The notes beneath the pieces are model-generated. The model did not search any database and was not told the origin of the DNA. It worked only from the letters and a program-made list of their open reading frames with translations. From Tachypleus tridentatus (lineage: Eukaryota; Arthropoda; Merostomata; Xiphosura; Limulidae), in assembly GCF_004210375.1 (NCBI RefSeq), contig NC_134837.1:169115310-169179309 (forward strand): DNA of 64,000 nt. The letters are read 5' to 3'. A program made the position numbers and the translations under genes. Of this stretch, positions 1-11,784 are shown one piece after another; the first letter of the stretch is position 1, and each line of letters opens with the position of its first letter.

Positions 1-1005
1 TCACTTTTGGGAGTCTGATGTTATTTTGTTTTGTTAATTTATTCTCAGTAGCATTTTCAAGTAAATACATGTCCACTGAGACATCTTGCTATTACTCATC
101 CCTCTATTGTTTTAGGATAAACTGATATGTATCTTTAAAGTAAGGTCGTAGGCAAGATATGTACCCGACTGTGGTCTATAGTTCAAAATACATGCTCTGA
201 GATGCTTGTTCTGTGGGAATTTAGTTTTTTGCAGGAACATTTCTATAATAAACAGTGCCAGTTTCTTCTTCTTTCTTCAGAATCATTCCATTATTTATTG
301 CATTAAATATCCTTGACGAAAATGTGAATTTTAGTTGTACAAGCTATTCATGAAATTTACGCCTTTTTTACTGCGTCTATTGAAAATATCTGCGTGTACT
401 TTGTACTTTAATAGTTTTTATGTTCGTGTGACTCCTTCTGATTGGTGTATAACAACCACCTAAATTATTGACTATCAACACGTGGCTATATTCTGGTGCA
501 GTTGATTTTCACGTGACGAAGGGAAAACATTTCCTTAGTATTTGCATTTTTATACCATTTTATATGCTTTTACCATTTTTTATTACTTTACTATTTTCGA
601 TACAGTATATATATATATATATATATATTAGAAAGATGACCCAAAAAAATCACTTGATTATTTCTGTACATACATCTTTCCCAAAAGTTGATAATGATAC
701 CTTTGGTAAACTAAAGATGAATATCCAAATCCATGTTTCTTAAAAATGCAAATATTTTGACTTCTGTGTTATTAATATTTCAACTGCATTCGTGTTTGAT
801 TTTTGAAGATCAAACTATTATTTGGTGTCTGTATTAATTTCTGTATCGTTATTATATTCTCAACGTTAAATATATGAATATAATCTCTTTACGATTTCTC
901 ATTAACACTATACAACTTGAGAATGTGAACGAAAGTCTCTGATAAACATACATTATTTCGTTTGAGCTTTAAAATAAAAAAATAAATTTTCCTCACATTC
1001 ATTAG
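1..1005. other. AT-rich intronic sequence upstream of MTUS-like exon
   Basis: This stretch precedes a 3' splice site at 1004-1005 and is most simply intron of the coiled-coil gene that follows. It holds a (TA)n microsatellite at about 606-629. I see no exon, SINE or transposon in it; the open frame at 468-743 is low-complexity Ile/Tyr/Phe-rich and runs through the microsatellite. Confidence 0.5.
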
Positions 1006-1103
1006 TTGGAAAAACTACCAATTGCTAGGCAGCAGATCCAGAAACTGAAGGCGAGGATTGAGGACTTACAAGCTGTTGTAGATGAGAAAGTTCGAATTGA
1101 AAG
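1006..1103 (+). CDS. MTUS-like gene, third-last coding exon
   Basis: The exon is preceded by ...cattcattag and followed by gtaaaa. It reads in phase 0 and leaves two bases (AG), which join the A that opens the next exon to make Arg. It encodes 32 full codons of coiled coil. Confidence 0.6.
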
Positions 1104-3994
1104 GTAAAATATGTAGTAATGTGGTACATTTAATGTATGACTCCCAGCATCATTTTTGTAAGGAGATAACACTCTTTTAAAGTAAATAACTTCCTTGTAA
1201 GAGAATAACATTTTTATAAGGATGTGACATTCTTGTAAGGAAGTAAGAGTCTTTCAAGGGAGGAACATTCTTGTAAGAAACTGACACTTGTAACAAATTC
1301 TCATTCTTGTGACGAAGTAATACACTTCCCTCTGGAAGTAACATTCATATAAGATCATTACATTACAATCAAATTCAAAGTGGATGTTTTATTTTCATGT
1401 CTCTGCATGCTATTGAAGTAAGAGTCTTTCAAGGGAGTAGCATTCTTGTAAGAAACTGACACTTGTAACAAATTCTCATTCTTGTGACGAAGTAATACAC
1501 TTCCCTCTGGAAGTAACATTCATATAAGATCATTACATTAAAATCAAATTCAAAGTGGATGTTTTATTTTCATGTCTCTGCATGCTATTGAAGTAAGAGT
1601 CTTTCAAGGGAGTAGCATTCTTGTAAGAAACTGACACTTGTAACAAATTCTCATTCTTGTGACGAAGTAATACACTTCCCTCTGGAAGTAACATTCATAT
1701 AAGATCATTACATTAAAATCAAATTCAAAGTGGATGTTTTATTTTCATGTCTCTGCATGCTATTGAAGTAAGAGTCTTTCAAGGGAGTAGCATTCTTGTA
1801 AGAAACTGACACTTGTAACAAATTCTCATTCTTGTGACGAAGTAATACACTTCCCTCTGGAAGTAACATTCATATAAGATCATTACATTAAAATCAAATT
1901 CAAAGTGGATGTTTTATTTTCATGTCTCTGCATGCTATTGAAGTAAGAGTCTTTCAAGGGAGTAGCATTCTTGTAAGAAACTGACACTTGTAACAAATTC
2001 TCATTCTTGTGACGAAGTAATACACTTCCCTCTGGAAGTAACATTCATATAAGATCATTACATTACAATCAAATTCAAAGTGGATGTTTTATTTTCATGT
2101 CTCTACACGCTATTGTTTTGTTTCTTAAAGTTTCTGAAACTTTTTGATGCTCAATATATCGTGTTGATATTTTGACATATTCTAGTCGTATGTTATATCA
2201 TACTTATTTTTGATATGCTCTTATTGCATCAGCACCATTTGATGTATAATGTTGGTTACTAACATACAGCTGAATTGTTGCACTAAAATCTTACCGACTA
2301 ACAAGGTTGTTGAATAAGGTATTTGAAATCTATGTATCTTATCAATTTAGTTAATAACATTCTGATGATTTTGTTTTTATTTAATATTTTCATCAACACA
2401 AACTAGTACACTGTAGTTTGAAATGTTATTCAAATATGTAGGCTCTACATATTTGTTCACGGCTTTTCTCGCTTAGTATTGAAAGAGTTGCCTATTTAAA
2501 TATGTGATGTATTACTTTCAAAGGCAGAGACCATGTATTCGTACATTACACGAACGTACACCATCTGGGGTAAACAAATGTAATTTTGCTAATACAAATG
2601 CATATGCTTGGAATTAATTGGACATACGTGTATATATGTAGTGGTGAGACTCGACACAGGCTCTTTCATTTCAGTTTTACTATATCTGATTTTCTTTATT
2701 ACATGATTTATATTTGCAAGCATTTCTGTAAGAACATATGGTTAATAAAACTCATACCAATACTGTTTATATTTCAAACATTTGAAATGACATGTATGGA
2801 TTAAGATATTAAGAATAGTGTCACCCGTCCTGATTTAATTGTCTGTCGTTCCTGTTGTTTTCAGACGTTTGACACCAGATAGGACAATTAATTCGACTTT
2901 ATAAAACTGATCTTGATCAGTGATGAGTTCTAGTCAAGCAATGATGTTACGATAAGTCCTAAAAGCACCGTACGTGTTGCGGAAGTAAAAATGTATAATA
3001 GTTGTTTTCCTATTTCAGTGTTTAAGATAATCACCCTTAATCTTTAATATAAGATTGGTCGATTTACTTTGTGAATATTTTAATAGATTAGAACAATTTA
3101 AATGGTAAATGACAAGTTAATGTTAACGCACTTATGTAAGTGTTTTTTAAAGACAATTAGCAACTGAGAGTCAGCATTTGAAGGAAGAGTTTGAAAAGGA
3201 ATCAAAAACTAATTCCCGGCTATCAATGGAAAAGGAAGAACTACAGTGGAAACTGAAACAAGCAATGGAAGTAAATATTTTACACTCAACAAAGACTGAT
3301 TGTATGTATATTTTTACCTGAAACTAACTCTACTTTTACTTTCAAAACCTTTATGATAAAATTAAAATATATAACAGAATAAGGTTTTTTAACTTTTACA
3401 CTGATTTCAATTTCAGAAACAAAATTAATTTAAAGTCTTCCACTGCCTGCCTTCTTCAAAATAATCGTTAATGGAAAATTTAATGTTTATCGGGGTTACA
3501 ATAACAGGGTGAATTTAAACAGGTTCAGTAAAACACATTCACTAAGCAAACATAGGAAGTGAGAAATATAAATTCACTAGACGTTTGGAGTAATTACTGA
3601 AAAGGTTTGATTTATGGCTATAATAAAAAAAAAAACTGTTCAGCTTGTGTAACAGACACGTCCTGAGTGTACTGATTTAATATGCCATTTGCAAACGTGT
3701 ACTTTTTAAAAGTTTATAAAGTGTGTTTACTCTGAATTATACTTAAAACCGGTTAACATAATTAGTATTATAAATTGTAACTTATTCCTGTTTTTATTTT
3801 ATACAGCATCTCTTAAGGCTGTGGATAAATTCTTGCAAGATGATTTGTTAAATGAACCTGATACTAGTCTGTCTGATGGAGAAGATAACTTTTCCTGTTT
3901 TGAATCATTCAGTGTTGGACCAAAATCTTTATATTCTATATCGTCTACTGCCAATAACGTCTTCAGTTCCCTGCCTTCGAGGTCATTACCCTGA
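1006..3994 (+). CDS. 3' end of coiled-coil gene, MTUS/ATIP-like (three last exons)
   Basis: Three exons join in frame: 1006-1103, 3153-3301 and 3807-3994, each with AG/GT borders and matching phases (2, then 1, then stop). The first two encode a charged, heptad-like coiled coil, with LEKLPIARQQIQKLKARIED near the start and SRLSMEKEELQWKLKQAMEV near the middle. The block SMEKEELQWKL resembles the SMENEELLWKL block close to the C-terminus of MTUS1/MTUS2, microtubule-associated tumour suppressor proteins; this comparison is from memory. The last exon is Ser/Asp-rich and ends in SSLPSRSLP before a TGA. Family members bind microtubules through their C-terminal coiled coil, so a cytoskeletal role is inferred. 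The 5' part of the gene lies outside the window. A different coiled-coil family is possible, because generic coiled coils mimic each other. Confidence 0.55.
1241..2114. repeat. 175-bp tandem repeat, five copies
   Basis: Copies start at 1241, 1415, 1590, 1765 and 1940; the first is 174 bp and the rest 175 bp. The inner copies look almost identical; the outer two differ at a few bases (for example gggaggaac against gggagtagc, and tacacgc against tgcatgc). Each copy is itself built from loose 20-25 bp units around a 'ttgtaaggaagtaacatt' theme that already runs through 1150-1240. The array lies in the intron between 1103 and 3153. The near-identity suggests recent expansion or homogenisation. Confidence 0.95.
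2115..3152. other. Remainder of MTUS-like intron
   Basis: AT-rich, with no recognised repeat or exon. An AG at about 2864 after a pyrimidine run could act as an acceptor, but the frame matching the neighbours stops six codons in, so I do not call an exon. Confidence 0.4.
3153..3301 (+). CDS. MTUS-like gene, penultimate coding exon
   Basis: The acceptor is ...tttttaaag. Two donors are possible: GT at 3271 (gtaaat) and GT at 3302 (gtatgt). Only the second leaves one base (T), which completes Ser with the CA that opens the last exon and keeps its 62-codon frame open. The first donor would put the last exon in a frame that stops after 14 residues. The exon carries SRLSMEKEELQWKL. Confidence 0.55.
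3807..3994 (+). CDS. MTUS-like gene, last coding exon and stop
   Basis: The acceptor is ...ttttatacag. The exon is open for 62 codons, acidic first (PDTSLSDGEDN) and then Ser-rich, ending SSLPSRSLP before TGA. Short Ser/Pro-rich tails after the coiled coil are also found in MTUS proteins. Confidence 0.5.
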
Positions 3995-4331
3995 AAATTG
4001 TTAAAACAATTGTAAATGTGTTTTACTAATCATGGTTAGTGAACTTGAATCTATTGGTTGAACAACAGAACTGTTAGACCATGACCATGCGCTTTAGGTA
4101 ACAGTGTGGAATGCAGAACTAAAAAGATATTGCTTTGATTGCATTGTTTCCTTGTGAATTATCTTTATATAACAGACCTCAACAGAATAGCCATATGTTT
4201 GATACACTTGTGTTCATCCAGACAAGCATAGATATGAAGATTATCATTCATATCGAGTAACAGGTCATAATTATTACAGATACTCGTCTTATCTTCCTTT
4301 AATGGAGTTTCTGATCAAAATGTAACCATAA

Positions 4332-4337
4332 AATAAA
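4332..4337 (+). terminator. AATAAA polyadenylation signal candidate for MTUS-like gene
   Basis: This is the first AATAAA downstream of the stop at 3994, which would give a 3'UTR of about 350 bases. Position and motif are the only evidence. Confidence 0.35.
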
Positions 4338-6250
4338 GTAATGATGGCTCTGGAGAACTACTGACATCTGGAATAGACAATTCTCAAACCAATGAATCTT
4401 GGATGACATTTTATACACAGAAGTAACAACCACTGAAGAACATAATAACATTAATTGAGGAAACAACTAAAAATTTAAGTTTGAAATACAATTAAGACAA
4501 TGTACTATGAAACTAGGAAAGCTTCACCTCGTTGTTGTTTTTTAGGTTTTAGTTAGTGGAAACAGATGATATACCAGATCATAGAGAAAGAGGTATTAAA
4601 ATCCTGTTTAGACAAATTATTTATACTCAAAGTATATTATCTAGGAACTAAATTGTCTCATTTGAAACTATTGAAAACCCTCAGAGTTTGGGTAAACTGA
4701 CGTCATAACTTTTATGTTAGTTTTGTTTTCAAAATTTTCCTACTACCATATTCAGTTTTGCAATTCACAGAAACAACTTTTTAATTTAAAATGCGGTTAC
4801 TTTCTTTCAGATTAATAAGCAACAGAATTATCATTCCATTGAATAGTTGTAAATAATTGTTATTATCAAAACATTAAGAAGTTGATTCCAGTGACAAGAA
4901 GCCCTCTACTGGCTAAAAGTCACGTTGTGAAAAATTACGTAGCGTAAAAAACAAATATTGAAAGGTCAGAATAAGATTACGAATCATTTACCTGTAAAAG
5001 AATATAAGTATTAATATCGTAGATATATTGCTGTATTCCAATCTACTCAATGCTTGATATTTTAGTATAAAGCCTGGTAAAAGTAATTTAATGCAACATA
5101 ATTACATACGGCCAGGAACCTATTTGTTATACTTGGCTTTTGATTAATATAGTAAACAAAGAGAAATAAAGACTAAACCACAATTGCTAGGTATTATCTT
5201 GTATATTAACAAACTGAACAAGACCACTGACAGAATGTGAGTATTTCGATGTATGTTACATACTTATAGTAAAATGATATGGGTGTGTGTTGCAATGTTT
5301 TCATAAATATTCATATATTTTTCATTAAATATTTATTTTCCTTTTGCTCCAGTTTCCAGTGTCCAACAGTTTCCACCAAGAAATGTGAGCTTGAAATATT
5401 CGATTTATTGTGCAGACTTTCTTTGAATAAACTATAAACTAATATATTTACTTTCACTAATAACGAAGGTTCATAGCGATATAGATACGTAGGTGTATAG
5501 TTTATTTAGTCCACCCAGCAAAAATTTTATTTGCTCTTATATATTCGAAAACAAAATATGTATTCCCATTGAAAAGAAATTTTCTTGCTTTAATCTAATG
5601 GAATAATAGTCCGTGTTGTTCGCACCGTTTAGCTCACTTTCTTGATACGAAAATGTTAAAACATATAACTACCTTGTGAGTCTGTAACTTTTACAAAACA
5701 TTTTAAATGTTATCATATTTATAGCTTACCCACACTTCATTTTTCTGTGAAATAATATCCATGTATGTACGGCGCCACCTATATATGCTATGCTGGTGTT
5801 CCTGTATAATTTTCTTTTATACATATTCACATATAAAAAGAGACCTTATGAAATGTACTAATTTATTTCCTGTGATAACACTATATTTATTAAGCGAAAC
5901 GCTAATAAAACTCACGTAGCAAAACTTTTATTTGTCTGTCTATCGCTCAGTATTGTCACCATTTTGACTGTAATTTTATCTTTATTTGTGTTTTTTTTAC
6001 GATTGTATATTTCTACGTGACTACTGATAACTTATATTTGTATAGAGAAGTTTACGATTGTATATTTCTATATGACTACTGATGATTGCTATTTGTATAG
6101 ATAACTTTACGCAGCAAAATTCAAACATCGTATTTTCGAACGAGATACACATCCAAACAACTGCTTCAGAAGTTCTAATATTTTATGAATCGTAAGCGTA
6201 TTGCTCATCTGATTAAGAAGTTGATATACAGGATCATATATAAAAGTTTT
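4338..6250. other. AT-rich intergenic sequence with a 54-bp duplication
   Basis: No coding potential was recognised. The one clear structure is a head-to-tail duplication of about 54 bp at 5999-6108, whose unit begins acgattgtatatttcta and ends in ...gtatag plus an A/T run, with about 80-85% identity between copies by eye. Confidence 0.5.
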
Positions 6251-6251
6251 G

Positions 6252-6394
6252 ATGGTTTTTCAAACTAGATCCAAAACTCAAGTGCTTTCGAACAGTTCAC
6301 TATTCCTCTTCATGAGAATGAAGGTTTATTCTTCTGAAGTAGAATAGTGAACTATTCGAAACCGCTTGAGTTTTAGATCTCGTTTGAAAACCAT
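6252..6394. repeat. Fold-back (palindromic) element
   Basis: Two arms of about 54 bp at 6252-6305 and 6341-6394 are inverted copies of each other: atggtttttcaaac at the left, gtttgaaaaccat at the right. A spacer of about 35 bp separates them. The right arm contains CTGAAG at 6334, a perfect 6-bp stem AATAGT/ACTATT, and CGAAAC at 6357-6362. The repeat family was not identified; see the hammerhead-like finding. Confidence 0.8.
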
Positions 6395-6985
6395 GTATGT
6401 TTTGCTAAGGTACGAAAGAAGAACCAATGTTTGTGTTAAGTGGCCTTAAAAGTAATATTTCTTAATGAAATTGTTTCTTTTTAAATATAACTTTATCCCG
6501 GGTTCATTTTCTTTTGTTTCAAAAACTTGTTTTGAAAAGTGAATACAAACATCAGCGTAAGCAGGCGTGTAAGATGCAGGAAGTAAACAAAATGGTGCTA
6601 AGAGATAAATAACATACTCATGCTATGGCGAAACCATCCCTTTGAAGAACTCTCATTTCCAGTAGTAACAAAAGTTGAACGGTTTATCGTCTTTTATGTA
6701 CACAATGAGTGGAGGGACCGGCGTCAAAATACATGATGTTGGATTCTTTTCACCCACTTAGAAGAAAATAATGAATGATATTGAACTCATTATGAAAAAT
6801 CTAAATAATCAGATAAATAATATGGCTGTGCATTTATCGTGATAAAGTAATGGAGGATAAGGTATTTCATACACGTTTAGCATGATATGTTCATTATATA
6901 ATTACAAAAAAAATTTATTGTGTGATGTTTCAGATGAAGGTAAACATCTAAGTTAAACAGGCTAAACGTTAATTACCTTTAATAC

Positions 6986-7102
6986 ATGTGTGTTTTCTTA
7001 TAGCACAGCCACATGGGGCTATCTACTGAGCCCACCAAGGGTAATCGAACCCCTTATTTTAGCGTTGTAAATCCGGAGACATACCACTATACTAGCGGGG
7101 GA
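6986..7102 (-). mobile_element. SINE-B copy (tRNA-derived, ~115 bp)
   Basis: The reverse strand reads cccccgctagtatagtgg, an A-box-like start, followed by a B-box region and the tail atgtggctttgctataagaa plus CA-rich DNA. A 7-bp duplication, ttaatac, flanks it (6979-6985 and 7103-7109). Confidence 0.8.
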
Positions 7103-7544
7103 TTAATACGTTAGTACATTTATATTTTTCAGTTGTATTTTTTGTGTATAATTTAATTTGAGAAGTCATCTGGTAAAACAAGTACTCATCCAATACATAT
7201 ACGAATTCAGTTTAAATATAAAACATACAGTGCTTGTTAAAGCCACATACTTCTTTATAATACTATGGGTAGCTACCAATATTTAACCATTTACAACCAC
7301 TTTCTTTTAAAGACTTTGGTCAGTTTGTGGTGTTTGGTAAATTTAATTCAGTTAATTATATACATCATGTAAATTGTTTGTGTATGAAGCGAAAACTACC
7401 TTTATCATTTCTATAGTGACCTGAACATTTATAGTCATATAATTATTGTTTAGTTTCGGTTACTATACTACCTTCGAATTACTACCTGGTAACTGAAAAT
7501 ACCTTGCAAGTTCCATTCGTTCTCTTGTTTAACATCTAGGCATT

Positions 7545-7800
7545 GGCCCGGCATGGCCAAGTGGTTAAGGCACTCAATTAGTAATCTTAGAGGCGGGGGT
7601 TCGAATTCCTGTTACACCAAACAAGCTCGTCTTTTCAGCCGTGGGGTGTTATAATATGACGGTCGATCCCACTATTCGTTGGTAAAAGAGTAACCCAAGA
7701 GTTGGCGGTGGGTGGTGATGACTAGCTGCCTTCCCTCTAGTTTTACACTGCTAAATTAGGGGTGACTAATGCAGATAGCCCTCGTGTAGCTTTGTAGGAC
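7545..7800 (+). mobile_element. SINE-A copy (tRNA-Thr-like head)
   Basis: It starts ggcccggcatggcc, keeps a B box (ggttcgaattcc) and the family body (gttggcggtgggtggtgatg), and ends near gtagctttgt. The head is mutated at the anticodon-like position. The expected AAAC tail is lost and no target-site duplication was found. Confidence 0.9.
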
Positions 7801-8119
7801 GTGTTTAAGTTCCCGGGAAAACTATCTTACGCATATGTCTTTATGTTATTGTCAACATTTGTAATTACTGCATATTACAAGTTATTTGTTTGTTATATGA
7901 TATGGTCAGAATTTTAAAAACTCATCTGAACAATTTCCCACTGTATTGATTTCTTTAATTGTAACTTTATACTGTATAAAAAATGTATTTTATGTGAATA
8001 GTTATTTAAAGATGTTAACTAAATAATTTCATATATACATGCTTTAAAACGACAGGGAAAATTATTTTAATTAAATATGTTAAATATCGAAATATTTCAT
8101 ACATAAAACGTGTAAAGTT

Positions 8120-8270
8120 TAGCAACGAAATAAATTTTTGTTGTAATAAATTTAATGTCTTCGTTTTATTGTTGTTAAGCACAAAGCTAAAAAAGGAGCT
8201 ATTTGTGTTATAATTATCACAAGTATGGAAACCCAGTTTATAACGTTATAAATGGTATAGTTCTTTTACC
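8120..8270 (-). repeat. Degenerate SINE-C-bearing repeat, copy 1
   Basis: The sequence aataaatttttgttgtaataaat followed by gttgttaagcacaaagct is shared with 14060-14215, which points to a dispersed repeat. Its right part is a decayed SINE-C on the minus strand (gcacaaagctaaaaaaggagctat...cccagtttataacgttataa). Confidence 0.55.
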
Positions 8271-9349
8271 ATGAGTTTATATAAATAATGAAAACCAAGC
8301 AATGTGCACACACTCAGTAATGACTAATGCTTACAATTTACTTGTATATACAATTTCTATGAACATGTAACTGTCGCATTTAATGAAATTGTGACAGTGT
8401 TATAATCGATACAAACTGTTGAAAACTGTTTTTTTCATGTGTAAGATTCTAGTCATTAAACTGTGAGTAATCATGAAATGTTGAAAGCAATATTTTTGTC
8501 TATGTTAAGAAGTCTTTCTATTCGTTACTTCAAAAATTACATCGTTATTTTGTGTGACACTTTTTTACAATACGACCGATATTTAATCTTAAAATTTTCA
8601 TTATTCACTCTTTACAAGTTTCCAGTAAGAAGAACATAATAGCTTCTCGACTGCATATTTTATGTGTTATACCCTCTGCCGTCGAGGCGTTTCGCTCTAC
8701 ACCAGAACTCATTAGGTTGACTGAGACTATAGCATCGTATAAATAAATCACCAGAGAAAAATAGCAGTAAGTTCTAAAAATGAGTAGCTTTAATAATTCA
8801 GATGACCTATAAATAAAATGTAATTTACGATGTACAACTGATTAATTTTGTACAACAAAAACATTTAAAGAAATTAGATAAAATAATAAAAACACCTGCA
8901 ATTTCTGCATTTTATTTATTAATATGGTGTTGGTTCTCCATAAGCAGACAATATGACCTAACGCGATGCGAAAGTGAAGAAACGTGTTTTTCATCAAGCA
9001 ACATAATATTTGCGTTTTGTTCATCAAAGCTTCTTCTAATTGCTGAAGTAATTTTGATGGTGGAGATTTTCGAAGACTGGTTTGTAAATATCAGACAGAG
9101 GCTCGATAATATTTAAGTCTGATAACTATAAAAGATCTATTTAGGTGCCCAAACTCTTTCTCATGTTCTTCAAAATGGTGCTTAATAATTTCAGCATGAG
9201 CATTATTAATCGTTACATTGGCTTGCTGAAACAAACGAGATCCATTTAGCAATGAAATGTTGACCGTAGAGTGACCTGGTCTACCATAAGACTTAAGTAG
9301 TCATTTTCAATTACTTCATAACACAGTGAGATCATAGTTTGGTTCGGTT

Positions 9350-9569
9350 TCAATTTCACGCAAAGCTACCCGTCCCTAATTTAAGATTAGAGGAAAGGTA
9401 GCTGGTTATCATCACTCACCATCAATTCTTGGGCTACTCTTTTACCGACGAATAGGGGGATTAACCCTCAGATTATAACGCCCCCAAAAGCTAGCATGTT
9501 TGATGTGACGGGGATTCGAATTCGCGACCCTCAGATGACGAGTCTTAACCAAACAGCCATGTCGGGCTT
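9350..9569 (-). mobile_element. SINE-A copy inside Tc1 remnant
   Basis: It carries the minus-strand family body (cttgggctactcttttaccg) and a tRNA-like head ending at agcccgacatggc. It is shortened internally near the tail. It lies between the transposase remnant and the Tc1 right end, so it inserted after the transposon. Confidence 0.9.
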
Positions 9570-9740
9570 AAATGCAAAATTACAAAAATGGCTCTCTGTG
9601 AGTTCGCAGACATATCGGTGTGCCAATAGGGGGGATGTATTAGACCCTAAACCATGTTTATGTGTGGATAAAGCAAAGGAAGCTTATATTGATATACGAA
9701 ATAATCGTTGTTTTATGACATCATATTAATTGAGCCTTTA

Positions 9741-9761
9741 TGTGTGTGTGTGTGTGTGTGT
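9741..9761. repeat. (TG)n microsatellite
   Basis: About ten TG dinucleotides in a row. Confidence 0.95.
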
Positions 9762-10228
9762 ATTTGTTACTAGGAGTTTCCTAATAGTAGGCCTACCATC
9801 ATAACCTAACCTATGCAATTTCCTAAACTTTTTTCCACAGATCTGGAACAATCTTTTCTTCAGTTTTAATTGTTTAGTTATATTCCTATAATCTCTCAGT
9901 ATTGTTAAAATTGAGATTAAATATTTATATATCCAAAAATGTTACAAAAATACACAGGCTTTCATAGGGTGTCCTAACTTTTTCACATGACTGTATTTCT
10001 ACTGTCGTAGTTTAATTAACCATCAGTTTATGTTGCATTTTTCAATATTTATGACGACAGCAATTTTGACTCTGTTTTTCGGGCATTTATCATATGATTC
10101 GTCTATATCGCTTAGAATCTAGTTAAAGGTTCACCTACAATCATGCCTCTTAAGGAATCTGCCATGTCTCCCAGTTTGATATTTTGGAACCCTTCTTTGA
10201 AAAAAACATTAATGTACTATTATTATAC

Positions 10229-10351
10229 GTCCCCCGCTGGTACAGTGGTAAGTCTACGGATTTACGACGCTAAAATCAGGCGTTCGATTCCTCTCGGTGG
10301 ACTCAGCAGATAGCCCGATGTGGCTTTGCTATAAGAAAAAAGTCACACACA
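10229..10351 (+). mobile_element. SINE-B copy with 14-bp target-site duplication
   Basis: It begins with cccccgctggtacagtgg and ends in ataagaaaaaagtcacacac. The 14-bp duplication tactattattatac is at 10215-10228 and 10352-10365. The head has recognisable A and B boxes (gcgttcgattcct). Confidence 0.92.
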
Positions 10352-10987
10352 TACTATTATTATACAATGAAATTCAATGATATACCTCAGCGGATAGCTC
10401 AATTATTATATGACTATGATCTTCCGGCACCGAAACTTGTAATTTAAAGCTGAAATGTTTCCGTCATTTTGTCCAATGTTTTTATTTATTGATTTCTGAC
10501 TTTCGCAAATTGACTTGGTAATTTGATACTAAATGTTACACTTTTACAATGACTGTAAAGTAAGTTTCTTTCCAAGGTACTATATACAATTATACTTTAT
10601 TTTAATTAAAAAAACAAAACAACAAAATTCTGACAATAAAATAATCAATACCAACATTTAACATTATACTGAATAAAACAGATATTAAATTTCTCAGTAT
10701 ATCAACATGCAAATATCCATCTCACAATTTAATTGGTATAACCTTGTAAAACAAGTGGTTTAACAGAGAAGAGAAAACTAGTCATACACATGCTACCTTG
10801 TGAAAGAGATCTTAAATTATTAGCAGTTTTAGGATAATGGTAGAAAATCAGCATTTGAAATTTTCAACCAAGTTATAATATTACACACGAATTTATAACA
10901 TATATATATGTAAACAAATTCTTTATATGATCAGGAACATTACTTATGATGGTATACAAGACTTGGTGAAACGTGCACTGTATATAT

Positions 10988-11784
10988 TGTAACGGATATA
11001 CCATTATAAATCTACTCTAATATCGATATTTAAGTTAGATTTAGAAATGTAAATAACTTATACTTTTCTTTTGGAAATTGCAAATTCTTTCTTATTTACT
11101 AAAGTTGTAGAAATTTCTCGAGTGTAAGAATCAACAATATATGTGTCTTCCTAAACACTAGTGTATCATCAGTATTACTGTGCAGGCTGAAATTTTTAGA
11201 AACTTTCCCAACGCCTATAATGCAACCAACGTGATACGCCAAGAAACAACATACATTATTGTTTTGCTACAGTTAGTATACTACAAACCTTGGAACTTAC
11301 AACTGTGATTAACCCTTACTAATTGAGACTTCAAATGTATTGACCAGGAATATTTACAGATTTCGAGCATTACAAACCATTTAACTTCAGCGGATTGATA
11401 TCGGATGTTATTATTTTTACAAAAACATTATATAAACTCATCAGTGAATACCTTGACGTGTGATCAGCAAAGAGCTAGTTAGTTCTCGTTAAGTGAATTG
11501 TGCCTATATCAACTCAAAATTAATTCCTTCATCGTGAACCTTCCATTACATATCTAGTTTCTGACCAGGACTACGACATAATACTATTTTTAACACTTGT
11601 ATATAAATCATTATTTGCAATAACCATTATTATAAACTGTATTATTTTTGTATATTAAAGTGTATTTGTATCATGAAAGAAAACCGTGTGTATCAAATTG
11701 GACATATATCAACATTTATTTAGTTTCTAAGCAAAATTACGATATAACTCAATTTCATGCATTATAAAATTGTTATACGTAACA
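10988..11784. mobile_element. Solo-LTR-like fossil, copy 1
   Basis: The repeat begins TGTAACGGATATACC and ends ATACGTAACA, a TG...CA structure with short inverted ends. It shares several blocks with 16691-17682: gaatcaacaat near the start, gtgattaac plus cctat or ccttact in the middle, and attataaa.tgtattatttttgt with gtgtgtatcaa near the end. It is about 800 bp and carries no coding part. Family assignment beyond LTR-like is not possible by eye. Divergence from copy 2 is high, so it looks old. AT-rich flanks hide any target duplication. Confidence 0.5.

Larger units (their letters stand above)
8830..9995 (-). mobile_element. Tc1/mariner-like transposon remnant, split by a SINE
   Basis: The right end at 9970-9995 reads, on the minus strand, cagtcatgtgaaaaagttag, a familiar Tc1-like inverted-repeat start. 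On the minus strand at 9030-9250 a decayed transposase keeps LFQQANVTINNAHAEIIKHH and FEEHEKEF. This corresponds to the FQQDNA...H block around the second catalytic Asp; here that Asp is Ala. A later block (QLEEALMN) matches the C-terminal region. A SINE-A copy sits inside at about 9350-9569 and a (TG)n tract at 9741-9761. No left inverted repeat was found, so the low-coordinate end is approximate. Confidence 0.65.

Noticed and set aside
1241-2114. CRISPR-like array
   Set aside because: The units are contiguous 175-bp tandem copies with no unique spacers, in an animal intron.
2864-2910. Extra exon in the MTUS-like gene
   Set aside because: The acceptor looks fair, but the phase matching the upstream exon runs into a stop after a few codons.
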